In this document: positions 49,203 to 62,214 of the stretch, in pieces
Position numbering within the stretch: position 1 is the first letter of the stretch
Layout of the letters: each line of letters begins with the position of its first letter
Assembly (NCBI GenBank): GCA_018398575.1
Contig: JAGTXZ010000024.1
Location: 1,240,001-1,304,000 of the forward strand
Source: Ampelomyces quisqualis
Lineage: Eukaryota > Ascomycota > Dothideomycetes > Pleosporales > Phaeosphaeriaceae
Length of the DNA: 64,000 nt
Reading direction: 5' to 3'
Made by a program: the position numbers and the translations under genes
The notes under the pieces: model-generated
Database searches by the model: none
The model's input: only the letters and a program-made list of their open reading frames with translations
Told to the model about the DNA's origin: nothing

Positions 49203-52200
49203 ATGGCCACGTACGAAGCTGCCAATAGACGGCGGAGTCCTGGACGACTCGACCCCACCTCCCAGCAGATCATCGAGGCTGATGCGTCAACACCTCGGAT
49301 TCTGATTCACCAGGCCGGCATACTACCGGCTTCGGTATCAGATGATCGTGTCGCAGCAAACGACCAGACCGTACATGCATGTCAGTGGCAAGAAGGCGAT
49401 CACGATGGTCCACGACTGTCTTCGTATGTATTTGCGAGCACACCTTCGCAATCCAGTCTCCGCATCGGTACCAGCGCGATTCACGAAAAGCACTCTAGGC
49501 ACGATTCCCCTATCAAATCTTACACTCCGATTGGGTTGCATCACGAGGGTACCCCTTCTAGTAGTTCTTCGTCCTTTCACAACACATCAGCTGGTGCCCA
49601 GAGCGACTTTCGGCACGGACGGGAACTCAAAGTCCGACGAAGCGCGACCTTTTTCTATCATAATGAAGATGCGGTAGTACAGTCACCTGTTGATGACTCG
49701 GCCCGAGGAGGTGCTCAGCCACCAGATGAGTCGAAAGATGACGCATTGGATTCAGCTGTGAGTTGCGATACGTTGCCCCTCTGGCACTTACCTGTCTAAC
49801 ACTACGCCTCCAGAATACTTCCTTCGACTCAAGCGAATCGTTCTATGATGAAGCGCGTCGGCTGGACAGACCATATACAGCTTCACTTGGCCTTCCACCA
49901 ACGAGCTGGGACCAGGGTCTTTCGCCTGAGCCTAGCGATGTCATTTCAGATGCAGGCGATCAGCAAGAATTAAAGTTGCGGCAAAAGCAAAGTAATCTCC
50001 AGGATTCTACCCTTGATCATACGCAAAACGACATCGAGGTTTCACTGGCGTCGCTCCCTGAGGAATGTCATAACGATCTCCAGACGAGGATATATGGCGC
50101 GTTCCAGCAGACCCGCAAGGCTCAATCCGAGTTCCTCCCAAGAGGCATGCTCTGCAAGCTTGTAAATCCGCAGTCAGTGGCTCAGGAGCTGAAGCAGAAG
50201 TGTTCGGACATTCTCATTCCGGAAGAAGACATTAACCGGTACGCTGAACAAATATGCAACGAAACAGAGATTAGAAAAGACGGAAGGACCAAAATCAAGT
50301 CTTTTCGTAAAGTCTTTGCGCTCTTGGTTATTATTGAGTGCACAAAATACATTCTTCAACTTCTCAAAGAAGATGTCAGCGACCTCGATCTGCCATTGAC
50401 CATTGTCAAGCATGATGGAATCGATGGCCTCTGTCGCAGAGACCCGACTAGCCGCAACGCAGGAGTACCGCTAAAGTGCCTCCGACGGCCACAGTGGTCG
50501 CTTACCAAACTTCGGGACTTTGCACGAGATCAGTGGATATTTTCGGCGCCTTTCTTCGCACAGGACCTAGACAGTGACGTCAAACACTACAAGCTAGACG
50601 ATAAACACATCCTTCCTTTCGTCGATCTGGACGATATGGCAGATGACGATTCCGAACGAGAGGGCGGATTCGGAAGAGTTATATTGGTCGACATTCACCC
50701 AGATCACCATGATTTTGGGAATGATGGTTTCCGAGGCAAAGGTTTCGCCGTCAAACAACAGATGTATGAGGATCACCGAAATTCTTTCAAGAAAGAAATC
50801 GATATTCTGAAGAAGTTCAGCGGCGAGCGTAGTCACCCGCACATAGTCTCTCTTCTTGCTACGTACGAACAGTTCAAGAAGTTCCACCTTATCTTCAACC
50901 GTGCAGAAGGGGATCTGTTTACGTTCTGGGGTGAGTTAAAATTGCGCCCTGAGGTGACACAACGAAATGTCGTCTGGATGGTTGAACAATGCCGGGGCAT
51001 TGCGGATGGGCTTATGAAGCTGCACAAGCTACTGACTCTTCCGAGGTCACGAGGTGGAGCGCAGGAAGAGACACCACAAGATTCGAACGGTACGTTGAAG
51101 TTTTGGAGCTGGAAAGCAGCATTCAAACCCCTCTATTGACGTCACGGCACACAATTAAAGATCACATCTGACGCATCCGAAATGGGCAATGTATACAGCA
51201 GGGTGACGGTCGTAGAAACTTTTCACTGACATTGCACAGAGCTGTCCGACCAAGCACAGCCGCACGTCTATAAAAGTAAAGGTGTCAAATTCTCGCCATA
51301 CATTAACGAAAGAGTACGAACAGATTCTTGGGAACGACCAGCAAGTCCGATCTGCACACCCGATCCGTTCCATTCGACCTGTGCGGCACAATTTACACCC
51401 GCACCAAAGAGTCAGAAAGAAGATGAGAGCCACGCAAAAAAGTATGGTCGACATGGAGACATCACACCTGGAAACATTCTCTGGTTCGATGATGGAACAA
51501 GCGAAAAGGATGTCCTTACGGGAACATTGAAACTGGCCGATTTCGGCCAGGCCGAACTGCATTCATCGCTCAGCAAGACCCAGCACAAAAATGTCGCAAA
51601 TACTGTGACCTATAGACCGCCTGAATGCGATCTGCAGCATAAAACGATTCGCCAGTCATATGATATATGGTGTCTTGGCTGTGTCTATCTTGAGTTCGCA
51701 GCATGGATGCTCGGTGGTCACAGGCTTGTCATGGAGTTTTCGCTGAAGCGATTGTCACCCGACGTCCTCCAGCACAATATACAAACCAGCACATTCTTTC
51801 AGGTAACAATCAACAACTGGACTCGAACGCCGGAAGTCGTGGTCAAGAAACCCGTCACCGACGTAAGTTCAGTTCATGACCTGCCATGATTTCACGCTGA
51901 TGCTGGAGTACAGTTTATCGATGATTTGCATAGGCACCCACTATGCACTGACTATTTCCACGAGCTACTGAACATGATACAAAATAAGATGCTTATCATC
52001 GAGTCAGGCGAGCGCAAATCATGCGAGGTTATCTGGAAATGCCTTGATGAAATGCATCAAAAATGCCTCGACGATGCAGACTATGCAGCCTCGCGCAACC
52101 CATGGTGTATCGGAAGAGCATCGGTACCACGCGCAGTTGGCCTGGAGCACCTGAATGTATCGAAGGATGTTGAACAGGTGATTGAAAGATTTCTACCTCT

Positions 52201-52273
52201 ACGGCCACGGCATGCCAGGCACCCAAGGAGAAGTACCCCGGGACGTGTCGAGCGACGCACGGCTCGATCATAA
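49203..52273 (+). CDS. Protein kinase-like protein with long N-terminal region
   Basis: Four exons, join(49203..49757, 49814..51089, 51240..51862, 51914..52273), give 937 residues; introns are 56, 150 and 51 nt. The first ~460 residues are Ser-rich, then helical, ending in the FARDQWIFSAPFF ... ILPFVDL segment shared with the next gene. The kinase domain follows: glycine loop EGGFGRV (468-474), lysine in FAVK (about 499), catalytic loop HGDITPGNIL (682-691), DFG (711-713) and YDIWCLGCVYLEF. Arg of HRD is replaced by Gly, so it is a non-RD kinase; Asp and Asn are retained, so activity is plausible. About 70 residues rich in Pro/Ser/Lys are inserted before the catalytic loop. Substrate unknown. 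It probably derives from the same ancestor as the kinase-HET gene downstream. Confidence 0.78.
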
Positions 52274-52948
52274 TTTGGCCACATTCTTCTATTGACTATG
52301 TGCGCACCAAAGATGTGGTGACGGCCAGCCTACAGTATCTACGTAAATGTTTTTCTACCATGCAGGGCTTACGTCTATGTCTGGTTGATCTTTTCATCCA
52401 ACCATATCATTAGCACAATGTGCGGGCACTGGGGGACTACTTTCCTGCAGGCAAAAGACGGTCTTGCGTGCGTTAAGCACTACGCCGACTTGTTCTTATC
52501 TGTAAGACAGGCGGAGAAAACCTGTGTCAACTCACCACCCTACAAATATTTATTCGTAGTTCGTAAAGCCAAACAAATGTATTGCCACCACGAGCGATGG
52601 CTTGCGCCACAGGGTGTTCCACACCCAAAACGCACCCCTGGCGCCAAACGAATCCACCAGATTGGTGCGCCTGTCCGGGGTTGGGGCCTTCTGCATTTCA
52701 GCTGTGGGGTCCGCGTATCACCTTGTACAAGTGGCTGTATACTCCGGAGTCCGTACTCGTGTCCAGATGAACGGCCGCAACGAGCCCATGGACGTAGACC
52801 GGTGCGGCTCTGCGTCTCATCGTATCCAGTTCCGAACCATAAAATGTGTCCATCAGCTTATGCCTTCGCGCGTAGTACTGGACCTCATTCTTGCTTAGAC
52901 TTTGCGTCCGCTATTTACGCCGCCTAATTGGCTACGACCTGCCTTACC
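52274..52948. other. Intergenic between the two kinase genes
   Basis: About 675 bp. An open frame of 180 codons (52385-52927) crosses it but is not protein-like and ends just before the next gene. I take the region as 3' flank plus promoter. Confidence 0.4.
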
Positions 52949-55900
52949 ATGATCAGCGCAATCTATTCGCTGTGGGTCGCTCTTGTGACCGTATTTTGGC
53001 GCATTTACGATGTCTTACTGAGTCAAGGCTCTGATCCTGCTACGTCGACTCCCATTGATGTAGCATGCCTACCAAGTGAGGATTCACTCGGAGACAAAAT
53101 AGGCGAGTCGTTCGAATCTAGTGATTTCCACGAACCGACCAGACAGTACCTTGCGGAACCACAAATAAGGAACCTGATCACAATAGAAGCCATTGAAGTT
53201 CAATTAGAAAAATTTGAGGGAGATCTGGCTACTAAGATGCAGGGATCCTTAGCCAACAACTATCAGCAGTGCAAGAGATATGATCGGAGTTATCGAGCAG
53301 ATCTTGCTCAATGGATTCACCCAAACGCCCCGAGGTTATTTGCAATTGTCGTTCAATGCGGACTAGATCCCATCCAGCTGGTTCTTGCCATGGCACTATT
53401 CAGACAATACAGTTTCAAAGACGACAGGCTCCCTGTACCAAGCGTACAGGTTAGCGATACGTTTCCCGGGCAGATTTGGAGTATAAAGAAGCGTCGCGCA
53501 TTCGAGTTTGGTCAATGGCAACTGCTTGTACCGGTATTCACACCCGATAAGTACGACTATGATTTGGAAGCGGATTGCATATTTCCATTCAAGCTCATCA
53601 AAACATTGCACAAAGCTGGGGCTTTCAGCTCGGTCTACCGCGTGCAGATACACAAAGACCATCTGCTTCATGGAAACTTGGGCGATGTACGTAAAGAGGC
53701 ACTTGGCACATTAATCACGAACTGACGATCCACTAAGGTGGCTGTGAAAGAGCTAAAGGTCCCGCATAGCACCAACGCGCGAGTCAATTCTGAGACCGCC
53801 GAGGCGAATGGGGTATGGGAGCATGAAGCCCGGGCGCTCAGAGCAATCAATAAGATCGATCATCCTCATATTGTCAAATGTATTGCAGCCGTACGCCGAG
53901 GAGAAAGTCGCTACTTCATGTTTCCTTGGGCTGAAGGGGACAACTTGCGCGACTTTTGGAATAAGAGCCCCAGAAAAGCGCCATCACACAAAATAATTTT
54001 GCAAGCCATAACCCAATTGCTGGGAATCGCAGATGCCTTGGCCGATCTTCACAACTACCGCGATGGACGGCGACGGAGTCTGCCAGGTGACGACCTCAAT
54101 ATCACGGTCCCCACCATAATCGTTGGATCTGCTGACATACCAGTGGAATCTCATTTTGACGAAGACACCTACGATGAAGATCGATTGGACACCCCAAACA
54201 GTGTTTCCATTCGCCATGGAGACTTGAAACCAGAAAACCTCTTAAGATTCACTGACGATGACGATGAAGATGCACTTGGGATCTTGAAGATGGCAGACAT
54301 GGGTCTTGCAAAACAACATGTACTCTTGACTTCAGATCGAAACGCGAAGCGCCAGATCACAAGCACGAGGTATGGAACGCAGCCGTATGAAGCGCCGGAG
54401 ACCGTGACTGCTAAGTACGGCCGATCACGTCTTTACGACATCTGGTCCATGGGATGCATCACCCTAGAGTTCGTCATTTGGATTCTATATGGCAACGAGC
54501 GACTGACCAGCTTTTACGACCAAATAGCAGGTGGACCTCAATTGCCGTATCAGTACTACGAGATTCCTGACCCCACCGAGCCAACACACGCCGAAGTACA
54601 TCGAGTGGTGCTAAAGTGGATGGACCATATTGCGAGCAAAGACCCGGAATGTTCGAAACAATCTGCCATTCAGGACTTGCTCAATCTCATACGAGACAAA
54701 CTGCTAGTCGTCCGACTACCTCCGAGCAGCGTAAGCTCTCGATCTGGAGGGCGCACACTGGCCCCGCCGGCCCTGGGCAGACCTGCCCAATTCCGTGCAA
54801 CAGCTGAAGATTTCCGCGATGCTCTCCAAGATATCCTGCATAAGGCCCAAAGTTTATCGTATCTGTTCACGGGGAAAGATCGTACTAATGCGAAGCCGCC
54901 AGCCAGTAAGCTAGCGCCAGGCACGCAGCGAGCAGATGCGACACGAGTGAATCCTGCACCCACGCCCGTGTTCAGTGGGGTACTTGGCAGACCCATTCGT
55001 CTTGACTATTCGTTACCTCCACTTAAGGACTGGGAGTTCCCCGTAGACAATCACTTCGCACGCGACGTTGCCCTTCGGATCGGAAACGCAAACTTCTTGC
55101 CAGAGTCTAAACAAAAGCCAACGCTCTGTAAGCGCTGCATGAAGCTGGATTTCTGGACTGGAGGTTTTTCTATTGATGACAACGTCTCAAGCTTGCTGAT
55201 ATCGGCCCAAATGTGTGACTTTTGCAAAATGCTTCGGGATGCACGCCGAGAGGAGGACACGGCTGCTACCGATCATGTTCGATTTGAGAGAAAAGAATCG
55301 AATCTGCTACTAGCAGGGGATCCTTATCCTGCACTTTCAATAGTTCGAATGCCGGACGCGAGAACATCTCATCTTTTCCAGATCGGATTTCCTGAACTTC
55401 CACCTCCGAACACAGATGCCTTCTTTGGGATCCTCGATCTTTGGCTGAGCGACTGCGACACGAAACACAAAGATTCTAAGAATAAAGACCGCAACTGTAC
55501 GGGTATCTTCAAAACTCGCCTCCCGACGAGGTTGATTGATGTCGGCACCCTGAAAGCGCCCACTTTGCGGCTAGTCGAGACGCAAGAAGAGACCATCAGC
55601 CAACATGAAGATTACATTGCGCTTTCACATCCATGGGGTGACATCCGAGATTACACACCTTTCAGTACATTGAGGAAAGATCCCAAAGAAACCCATCACG
55701 AGCTGGACGTGTTCAAACGAGAAATTCCTTACGACGAGCTACCGGCAACATTTCGCGATGCTGTGATATGTACACGCAGGCTTGGAGCGAGACTTGGGAT
55801 CAGGTATCTTTGGATAGATTCGTGAGTTCTAACACACAAACGCAAAATCTATTACACGAGCACTGAAGCTTACCATGAGATAGAATCTGCATCATCCAGG

Positions 55901-57120
55901 GCGACGATGGCGACTTCATTGATGAGGCCAAGTATATGGAAGACGTTTTTAGCGGCGCTTCTTGCGTACTTGCAGCAAGTCGTGCGAAGGATCAGCGCGA
56001 CGGCTTCTTGTCTGCAAGGGAGCCACGCAAATACGTTACATTCCAGCCGGAAAATGATCAGCCGTTCTTCGTCTGCGAACCAATCGACAACTTCAACAAG
56101 GACGTTATACAGGGATCTCTGAACAGACGCGGATGGGTCTTGCAGGAACGAGCTCTGGCTCGGAGAACGATATACTTTACAGAGACTCAGGCTTACTTTG
56201 AATGTGGGCGCGGTGTGCGTTGCGAAACGCTGGCAAGGATGCACAAGTACGTTGGATCACAACCAACTTTTTGCTGTCTATTCTGACAACTATGCTTTAG
56301 CCACATGGCGGACTTTCTTGGTGACCCTTGCTTCCCCGAAAAAGCAATGCGCGATCCGTCCCGCGCTCTTAAGATCGAATATTTCCAAGGCCTCTACAAG
56401 CAATACTCGCGTCTGGATTTCACGCGCTTTGAGGACCGGCCCTTTGCGATCGCTGGTCTTGAGAAGCGACTTCGCGACGCCTTTGCCACGAAAGGTGGCT
56501 TTGGAATTTTTGACGACGGAGACCGATCTCAAATCGACAATGGCTTATTTCATCGCAGTCTGCTGTGGAAGCGCAGCGAAGAAGAAGTGCGTGAAGAATT
56601 GCAGGACGGGCAAGAGCCGGTAATTGACTGGCTCCAACCAATCGATTTCCCCGAGGAAAGGAATATCTCTGTCCCTACATGGTCCTGGATGGCTTACAAG
56701 GGCGCAATTGACTACATGGATCCCCCATATGGCACCGCGGATTGGGAGACAGAAGAAATCGTCCCGCCTTGGACGCAGGGCCATAATACAAGTGTTGGAT
56801 CAATACCACCGAGCTATGACATCACGCTGAAAGTTGTCGTGCGCGACTATAATGTCGCGGGAAGTAAACCGGGAGAAGTCAAGCTTGTGTATGACAGGGA
56901 GCGAACCACGGCGTCAGACGGACGACGAGCGCAATGTGTCGTTGTTGCGAAGTCGAAAGAACCAGGCCAGAAGAGGGCGAAGAGGTACTTTGTACTTCTT
57001 GTCACGGCAACGGGCAAGGCAGGATCGGAGCCGAATATGTATAAGCGAGCTGGTGTTGGTGTCATGCTAGGCCGATTCATAGCATTGGAGGGCGACGGAG
57101 TCGCAGCACAAGTCATGTAA
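52949..57120 (+). CDS. Membrane-anchored protein kinase fused to HET domain
   Basis: Four exons, join(52949..53686, 53738..55821, 55884..56246, 56301..57120), give 1,334 residues; introns are 51, 62 and 54 nt. An N-terminal hydrophobic helix (about 3-24) is followed by a helical region and a FGQWQLLVPVF ... IFPF segment similar to the preceding gene. The kinase domain has AGAFSSVY (about 223-230), VAVK (Lys about 250), HGDLKPENLL (406-415), DMG in place of DFG (433-435) and YEAPE (463-467). A C-x2-C pair of motifs (about 710-742) leads into a HET domain with YIALSHPWG (about 872-880), IRYLWIDSICIIQGD and a GWVLQERAL..R block completed across introns. HET domains trigger heterokaryon-incompatibility cell death; coupling to a kinase suggests a signalling switch, which is inference. 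Confidence 0.85.
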
Positions 57121-57140
57121 TCACTCGCTTTGGAAGAGAG

Positions 57141-57359
57141 TTATCGTGTAATTAGAACGTGTAATACAATTTGCAATTTTAAAAGCAGCAGAAAGCTAGT
57201 AGTAGATACAGATCCTGCATAGCTAGTCCCCTCTACCACCCGCGGAACAAAAGCCACGGCCACAATCGACCGATAAAACCAGCCATCAAGCGGCGTAGGC
57301 ATACGTATCAGCGACATCTGAATGACCGAGCCAAAGAAAAGCAACGCAAGGCGGCTCAT
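57141..57359 (-). CDS. Candidate small membrane protein (72 aa)
   Basis: A short minus-strand frame beginning MSRLALLFFGSVIQMSLI, continuing GWFYRSIVAVAFVPRVVEG and ending in a second hydrophobic stretch. The start has a good context (TAGCCATGAG). Two or three hydrophobic segments with a Pro/Gly turn look like a small membrane protein, but no family is recognised and there is no splice evidence. A frame of 67 codons on the opposite strand (57322-57525) overlaps its start. Confidence 0.3.
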   Translation of the reverse strand: MSRLALLFFGSVIQMSLIRMPTPLDGWFYRSIVAVAFVPRVVEGTSYAGSVSTTSFLLLLKLQIVLHVLITR

Positions 57360-57915
57360 GGCTATAGGGGCAGGGAGTATTATTCGACATGAAGAACCTG
57401 ACCTGAGCGATAGCTTGCATGAGCGCAGGCCCGCGGCTGAGGAACTACCACAGCACGCAGAACTAGTACAGAGAACAGAGCTATGTGAGGATGGTATGTT
57501 GGAGAGTCAAATCAGTCGGGTGTGATTGAACAGTCGATCACGTGACATGATCCTGAAAATGCTAGTTCCTGCCTGATGTTGACTTTTGTGCCGAGCTAGC
57601 TCGACAATGACGACAATGTGTAATTCCTTGGATTAGACCAACTCATACGTGGTAGACGTAAATTGACATGGGATGGATGAGGATACATACATGTCCATCT
57701 GATTGGAAGTCGGTCGAATGTTCTCTTGCTTGGCGCGCGGCGACGCGACGGGGCTGCAGCTAGCCTATCTTGTACTAGCCTACTTTGTACTTCCAACCTC
57801 AACTGCGTAATATCGCGATCGAGTACGGAGTATTGCGGCAATCACATTTCTCCAATTCGACCCCCTCCCCCCCCCTCCCCCCCATTGTGACGACGACGAC
57901 GACGACGATAAGACC
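57360..57915 (+). promoter_or_regulatory. Upstream region of SPF1
   Basis: About 550 bp. It ends in a C-rich pyrimidine tract (about 57,863-57,882) and a short GAC/CGA trinucleotide run (about 57,889-57,908) immediately before the start codon, which will be part of the 5' untranslated region. Such pyrimidine tracts are common near fungal transcription starts. Confidence 0.45.
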
Positions 57916-60900
57916 ATGGCGCCGCTCGTCGACAACCCGCAGATCAAGCAGGCGAGCCTGCACAACCCGCTGCCGCTGCCGCTGCACACATATGTCTGGC
58001 CGTTCTTAATCGTGTGGCCCGCCTTCGCGGCCATGTACCTGTCGCCCACGCGCTACGAGACGTACATGCAGTCGTCGGAATGGACCTTTGTCTGGGTCGC
58101 CGGCATCCTCACCTTCCAGTCGCTCTTCTGGCTCATGACCAAGTGGAACGTCAACATCAAGAGCACCTTCACCACCACCCCGGCGCGCGACGTGCGCAGC
58201 GCCCAGCTCATCAAGGTGCAGCCCATGGCCAATGCGGGCGCTGCCGAGATCTGCAGGCTACTGCGCGACAACGTCGGCGGCCGCCAGAACCTCTCGTTCC
58301 TCTTCCAGAAGCGGCGCTTCCTCTACGACGCCGACAAGGGCGCCTTTGCCCCGCTCGCCTACGCCCTCGACACCGCCACCAAGCCGCAGCTCAAGACGTT
58401 CCAGCAGACGCAGGGCCTCGTCTCGCCCGCCGAGATTGAGCGCCTGCAGCAGCACTACGGCGACAACTCGTTCGACATTCCCGTGCCCTCCTTCACCGAG
58501 CTGTTCCAGGAACACGCCGTCGCGCCTTTCTTCGTCTTCCAGATCTTCTGCGTCGGCCTGTGGATGCTGGACGAGTACTGGTACTACTCGCTCTTCACCC
58601 TCTTCATGCTGGTGGCCTTTGAGAGCACCGTTGTGTGGCAGCGCCAGCGCACCCTCACCGAGTTCCGCGGCATGAGCATCAAGCCCTACGACATCTTGGT
58701 ATACAGGCAGAAAAAGTGGCAGGAGATACTGAGCGACAAGCTGCTGCCCGGCGACGTGGTCAGCGCGTGCAGGACCAAGGAAGACTCTGGGGTTGCGTGC
58801 GACATGCTGCTGCTCGAGGGGTCCGCCATTGTCAACGAGGCCATGCTTTCGGGGGAGAGCACGCCGGTGCTCAAGGAGTCGGTACAGCTGCGCCCCGGGG
58901 ATGCGCCCATCGAGCCCGAGGGCCTGGACAAGAACGCCTTCCTCTGGGGCGGCACCAAGGTTCTGCAGGTCTCTCACGGCAACGACGCCGAGGACGACAT
59001 GGGCACCATCAGGAAGCTTTCGTCCGGAGTCCCTCCACCACCGGACAAGGGCGCCATCGCCGTGGTTGTCAAGACGGGCTTCGAAACCAACCAGGGCAGC
59101 CTCGTCAGGACCATGATCTACGCCACTGAGCGTGTCTCCGCCAACAACGTCGAGGCGCTTCTCTTCATCCTGTTCCTAACCGTGTTTGCTGTCGCCGCCT
59201 CTTGGTATGTCTGGCAGGAGGGTGTCAGACTCGACCGCCAACGCAACAAGCTTCTCCTCGACTGTGTCTTGATCGTCACTAGCGTCGTCCCACCCGAGCT
59301 GCCCATGGAGCTCAGCTTGGCCGTCAACACCAGTTTGGCTGCGCTCAGCAAGTATGCCATCTTCTGTACCGAACCTTTTCGCATTCCTTTCGCCGGACAA
59401 GTCGATGTGGCTTGCTTTGATAAGACGGGTACTTTGACGGGCGAAGACTTGGTTGTTGATGGTATTGCTGGTCTTTCCCTTGGTCAAAGCGGTGTCAATA
59501 CTGGCCCCGACGGCGCTCATGTTGACCTTACCAAGGTCACCGATGTTGGGACCGAGACTACCCTGGTCCTCGCTACCGCCCATGCTTTGGTCAAGCTTGA
59601 CGAGGGCGACATTGTCGGTGAGCCCATGGAGAAGGCTACCCTACAGTCCCTGGGCTGGAAGGTCGGCATCAAGGACACTCTGACTGCTGCCACTACAACC
59701 GCAAAGTCTCATGCCGAGCTCGTACAGATTCGTCGCCGCTTCCAGTTCTCGTCTGCTCTCAAGCGCCAGAGCTCTGTCGCTACCGTCATCGTCCACAACA
59801 ACAAGACCGGAAAGAAGATTCGAAGCACCTTTGTTGGTGTCAAGGGTGCCCCAGAGACAATCCGTAAGATGCTTGTGAACACCCCACCCAACTACGAAGA
59901 GACCTTCAAGCACTTCACTCGCAACGGTGGCCGTGTGCTTGCCCTTGCTTATAAGTTCTTGTCCGAGGAAGGCGAATGGGGCCAGAACCGCATCAATGAC
60001 CTGAAGCGTGAGCAAGTCGAATCGGACCTGCATTTCGCTGGTTTTCTGGTCCTCCAATGCCCGCTCAAGGACGACGCGAAAGATGCCGTGCGCATGCTGA
60101 ACGAGTCGAGCCATCGTGTCGTCATGATTACTGGTGACAACCCATTGACCGCCGTACATGTCGCCAAACAAGTGGAGATTGTCGATCGCGACTGCTACAT
60201 CCTTGACGCGCCAGAGAACGACGATTCTGGCGAGAAGCTCGTGTGGCGCAGTGTTGACGACAAGACAAACGTCCCCGTAGACGCCACCAAACCTCTGGAT
60301 ACTGCAATCCTGAACTCCAAAGACATATGTGTTACTGGTTACGCTCTTTCCAAGTTTACTGGTCAGGTCGGATGGAAGCAGATCCTGAGGTACACGTGGG
60401 TCTACGCACGTGTCTCGCCAAAGCAAAAGGAAGAGATTTTGCTCGGCCTTAAGGACTGTGGATACACCACTCTCATGTGCGGTGACGGTACCAACGATGT
60501 TGGTGCGCTCAAGCAGGCTCACATCGGTGTTGCTCTTCTCAACGGAACGCGCGAAGATCTTGACAAGATCGGCGAGCACTACCGCAACACAAAGATGAAG
60601 GAGGTGTACCAGAAGCAGTGTGACTTGATGAAGCGGTTCAACCAGCCTCCACCCCCTGTACCCGTTTTGATTGCCCACCTATTCCCACCTGGTACTACCA
60701 ATCCGCACTATGAAAAGGCAATGGAGCGCGAGGCTAAGCGAAAGGGCTTTGTGCCACCAACAATTGAGAATAGCACTTCAAACGGATCTACCGTGGCAGT
60801 TGCTCCTTCAGAGCCCCAAGGCAACAAGAATCAACAGGCGCAAAACATGATGGCGCAGATGCAGGAGAAGATGATGATGGGTGAGATGGATGATCTCGCT

Positions 60901-61849
60901 AATGAGCCGCCTACCATCAAACTTGGCGATGCATCTGTCGCTGCCCCCTTCACTTCCAAGCTTGCGAACGTCATCGCCATTCCCAACATCATTCGACAAG
61001 GTCGATGCACTCTTGTTGCTACGATTCAGATGTACAAGATCCTCGCACTCAACTGTCTCATTTCCGCATACAGTTTGTCGGTCTTGTACCTCGATGGTAT
61101 CAAGTTTAGTGATGGTCAGGTTACAATTTCGGGCATGATGATGAGCGTCTGCTTTTTGTCCATTTCTCGTGCCAAGGTATGATCTTCACCCATGATCACT
61201 TCAACATTCCCCTAACTTTATACAGACTGTCGAAAGCCTGTCCAAAGAGCGCCCACAACATAACATCTTCAACACTTACATCATCGGCTCCGTCCTCGGA
61301 CAATTTGCAGTGCACATTGCCACCCTCATCTACGTCTCCCAATACGTTCAGCGCGTCGAGGCCAAGGACCCCAACCCGGATCTCGAAAAAGAATTCGAGC
61401 CATCCCTTCTCAACTCCGCCATTTACCTTCTCCAACTCATCCAACAAATCTCCACCTTCGCCATAAACTACCAAGGTCGTCCCTTCCGCGAATCAATTCG
61501 CGAAAACAAAGCCATGTACTGGGGCCTCGTCTCCGTCTCTGCCGTTGCCTTCTCCTGCGCAACTGAATTCGTCCCCGAACTTAATACCCGTCTCAAGCTT
61601 GTGCCCTTCACCAGCGACTTTAAATGGATGATAACCGGCACCATGATACTCGACTATGGTGCCTGCTGGATCATTGAGAATGGCCTAAAATGGGGCTTTA
61701 GGAATAACAAGGCCAAGGACATTGCACTCCGCCGGCCAGATCAGCTTGAGAGAGAGAGTGAGAGAAAGAGAGCGATTGAGAAGGAGGCGCAGATTAAGAA
61801 GAATAAGGAGTTTGAAGACAGGGCGAGGGCGTTGGGGATCAAGGTGTAG
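57916..61849 (+). CDS. SPF1: SPF1: P5A-type ATPase of the endoplasmic reticulum
   Basis: P5A ATPases use ATP to dislocate mis-inserted transmembrane helices from the ER membrane and affect sterol, manganese and protein-glycosylation homeostasis. Two exons, join(57916..61176, 61226..61849), give 1,294 residues; the intron is 49 nt (GTATGA donor, TACAG acceptor). Visible features are two N-terminal membrane spans characteristic of P5A, an actuator-domain LSGES motif, the family signature PPELP in M4 (459-463), the phosphorylation site DKTGT (Asp502), GDGTNDV (about 856-862) and C-terminal membrane helices. The last exon provides the final helices and a Lys/Glu-rich tail ending ALGIKV. A Gln/Met-rich insert follows the hinge region. 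Length matches fungal orthologues. Assignment is secure. Confidence 0.95.
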
Positions 61850-62214
61850 TTATTCATGGGATCTGATGCGTTGTGTTGTGTTGCATAGCGTAGGGAATGT
61901 GCCAATTGAACTTCGTGTGGTGGCGCAAGGGTAATTTAGAATAGATTCAATTATCAACAATTTATCTCTGCTCATTTCACAGTTTCACAGCGCTTTATTA
62001 GAACAAAATCGGATGGCTGATTAGAAACGCCGAATGCAAAAGTGCCCAGCCACGTCACTTGACTTGATGTGTAGGTGTGTAGAAGGTGTTTAATAAGATA
62101 AGAGGCTATTAGTACGTGCGCTTGTATTAGCTACGTTCTTTACAGAAGAGGTTCTTAGTAGTGTAAATATTTTACGACTACCTACCTAGATATGGAGGTA
62201 CTAGTAGTCAAAGA
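61850..62214. other. Intergenic with a short AT-rich patch
   Basis: About 365 bp downstream of SPF1. From about 62,090 it becomes TA-rich in the manner of RIP-mutated DNA, but it is too short to identify. Confidence 0.4.

Noticed and set aside
52385..52927. Plus-strand open frame of 180 codons between the kinase genes
   Set aside because: Composition is not protein-like and no family motif is seen. It ends just before the kinase-HET start and more likely lies in its promoter.
59641..60678. Minus-strand open frame of 345 codons
   Set aside because: It is fully antisense to the catalytic part of SPF1 and has no recognisable domain.
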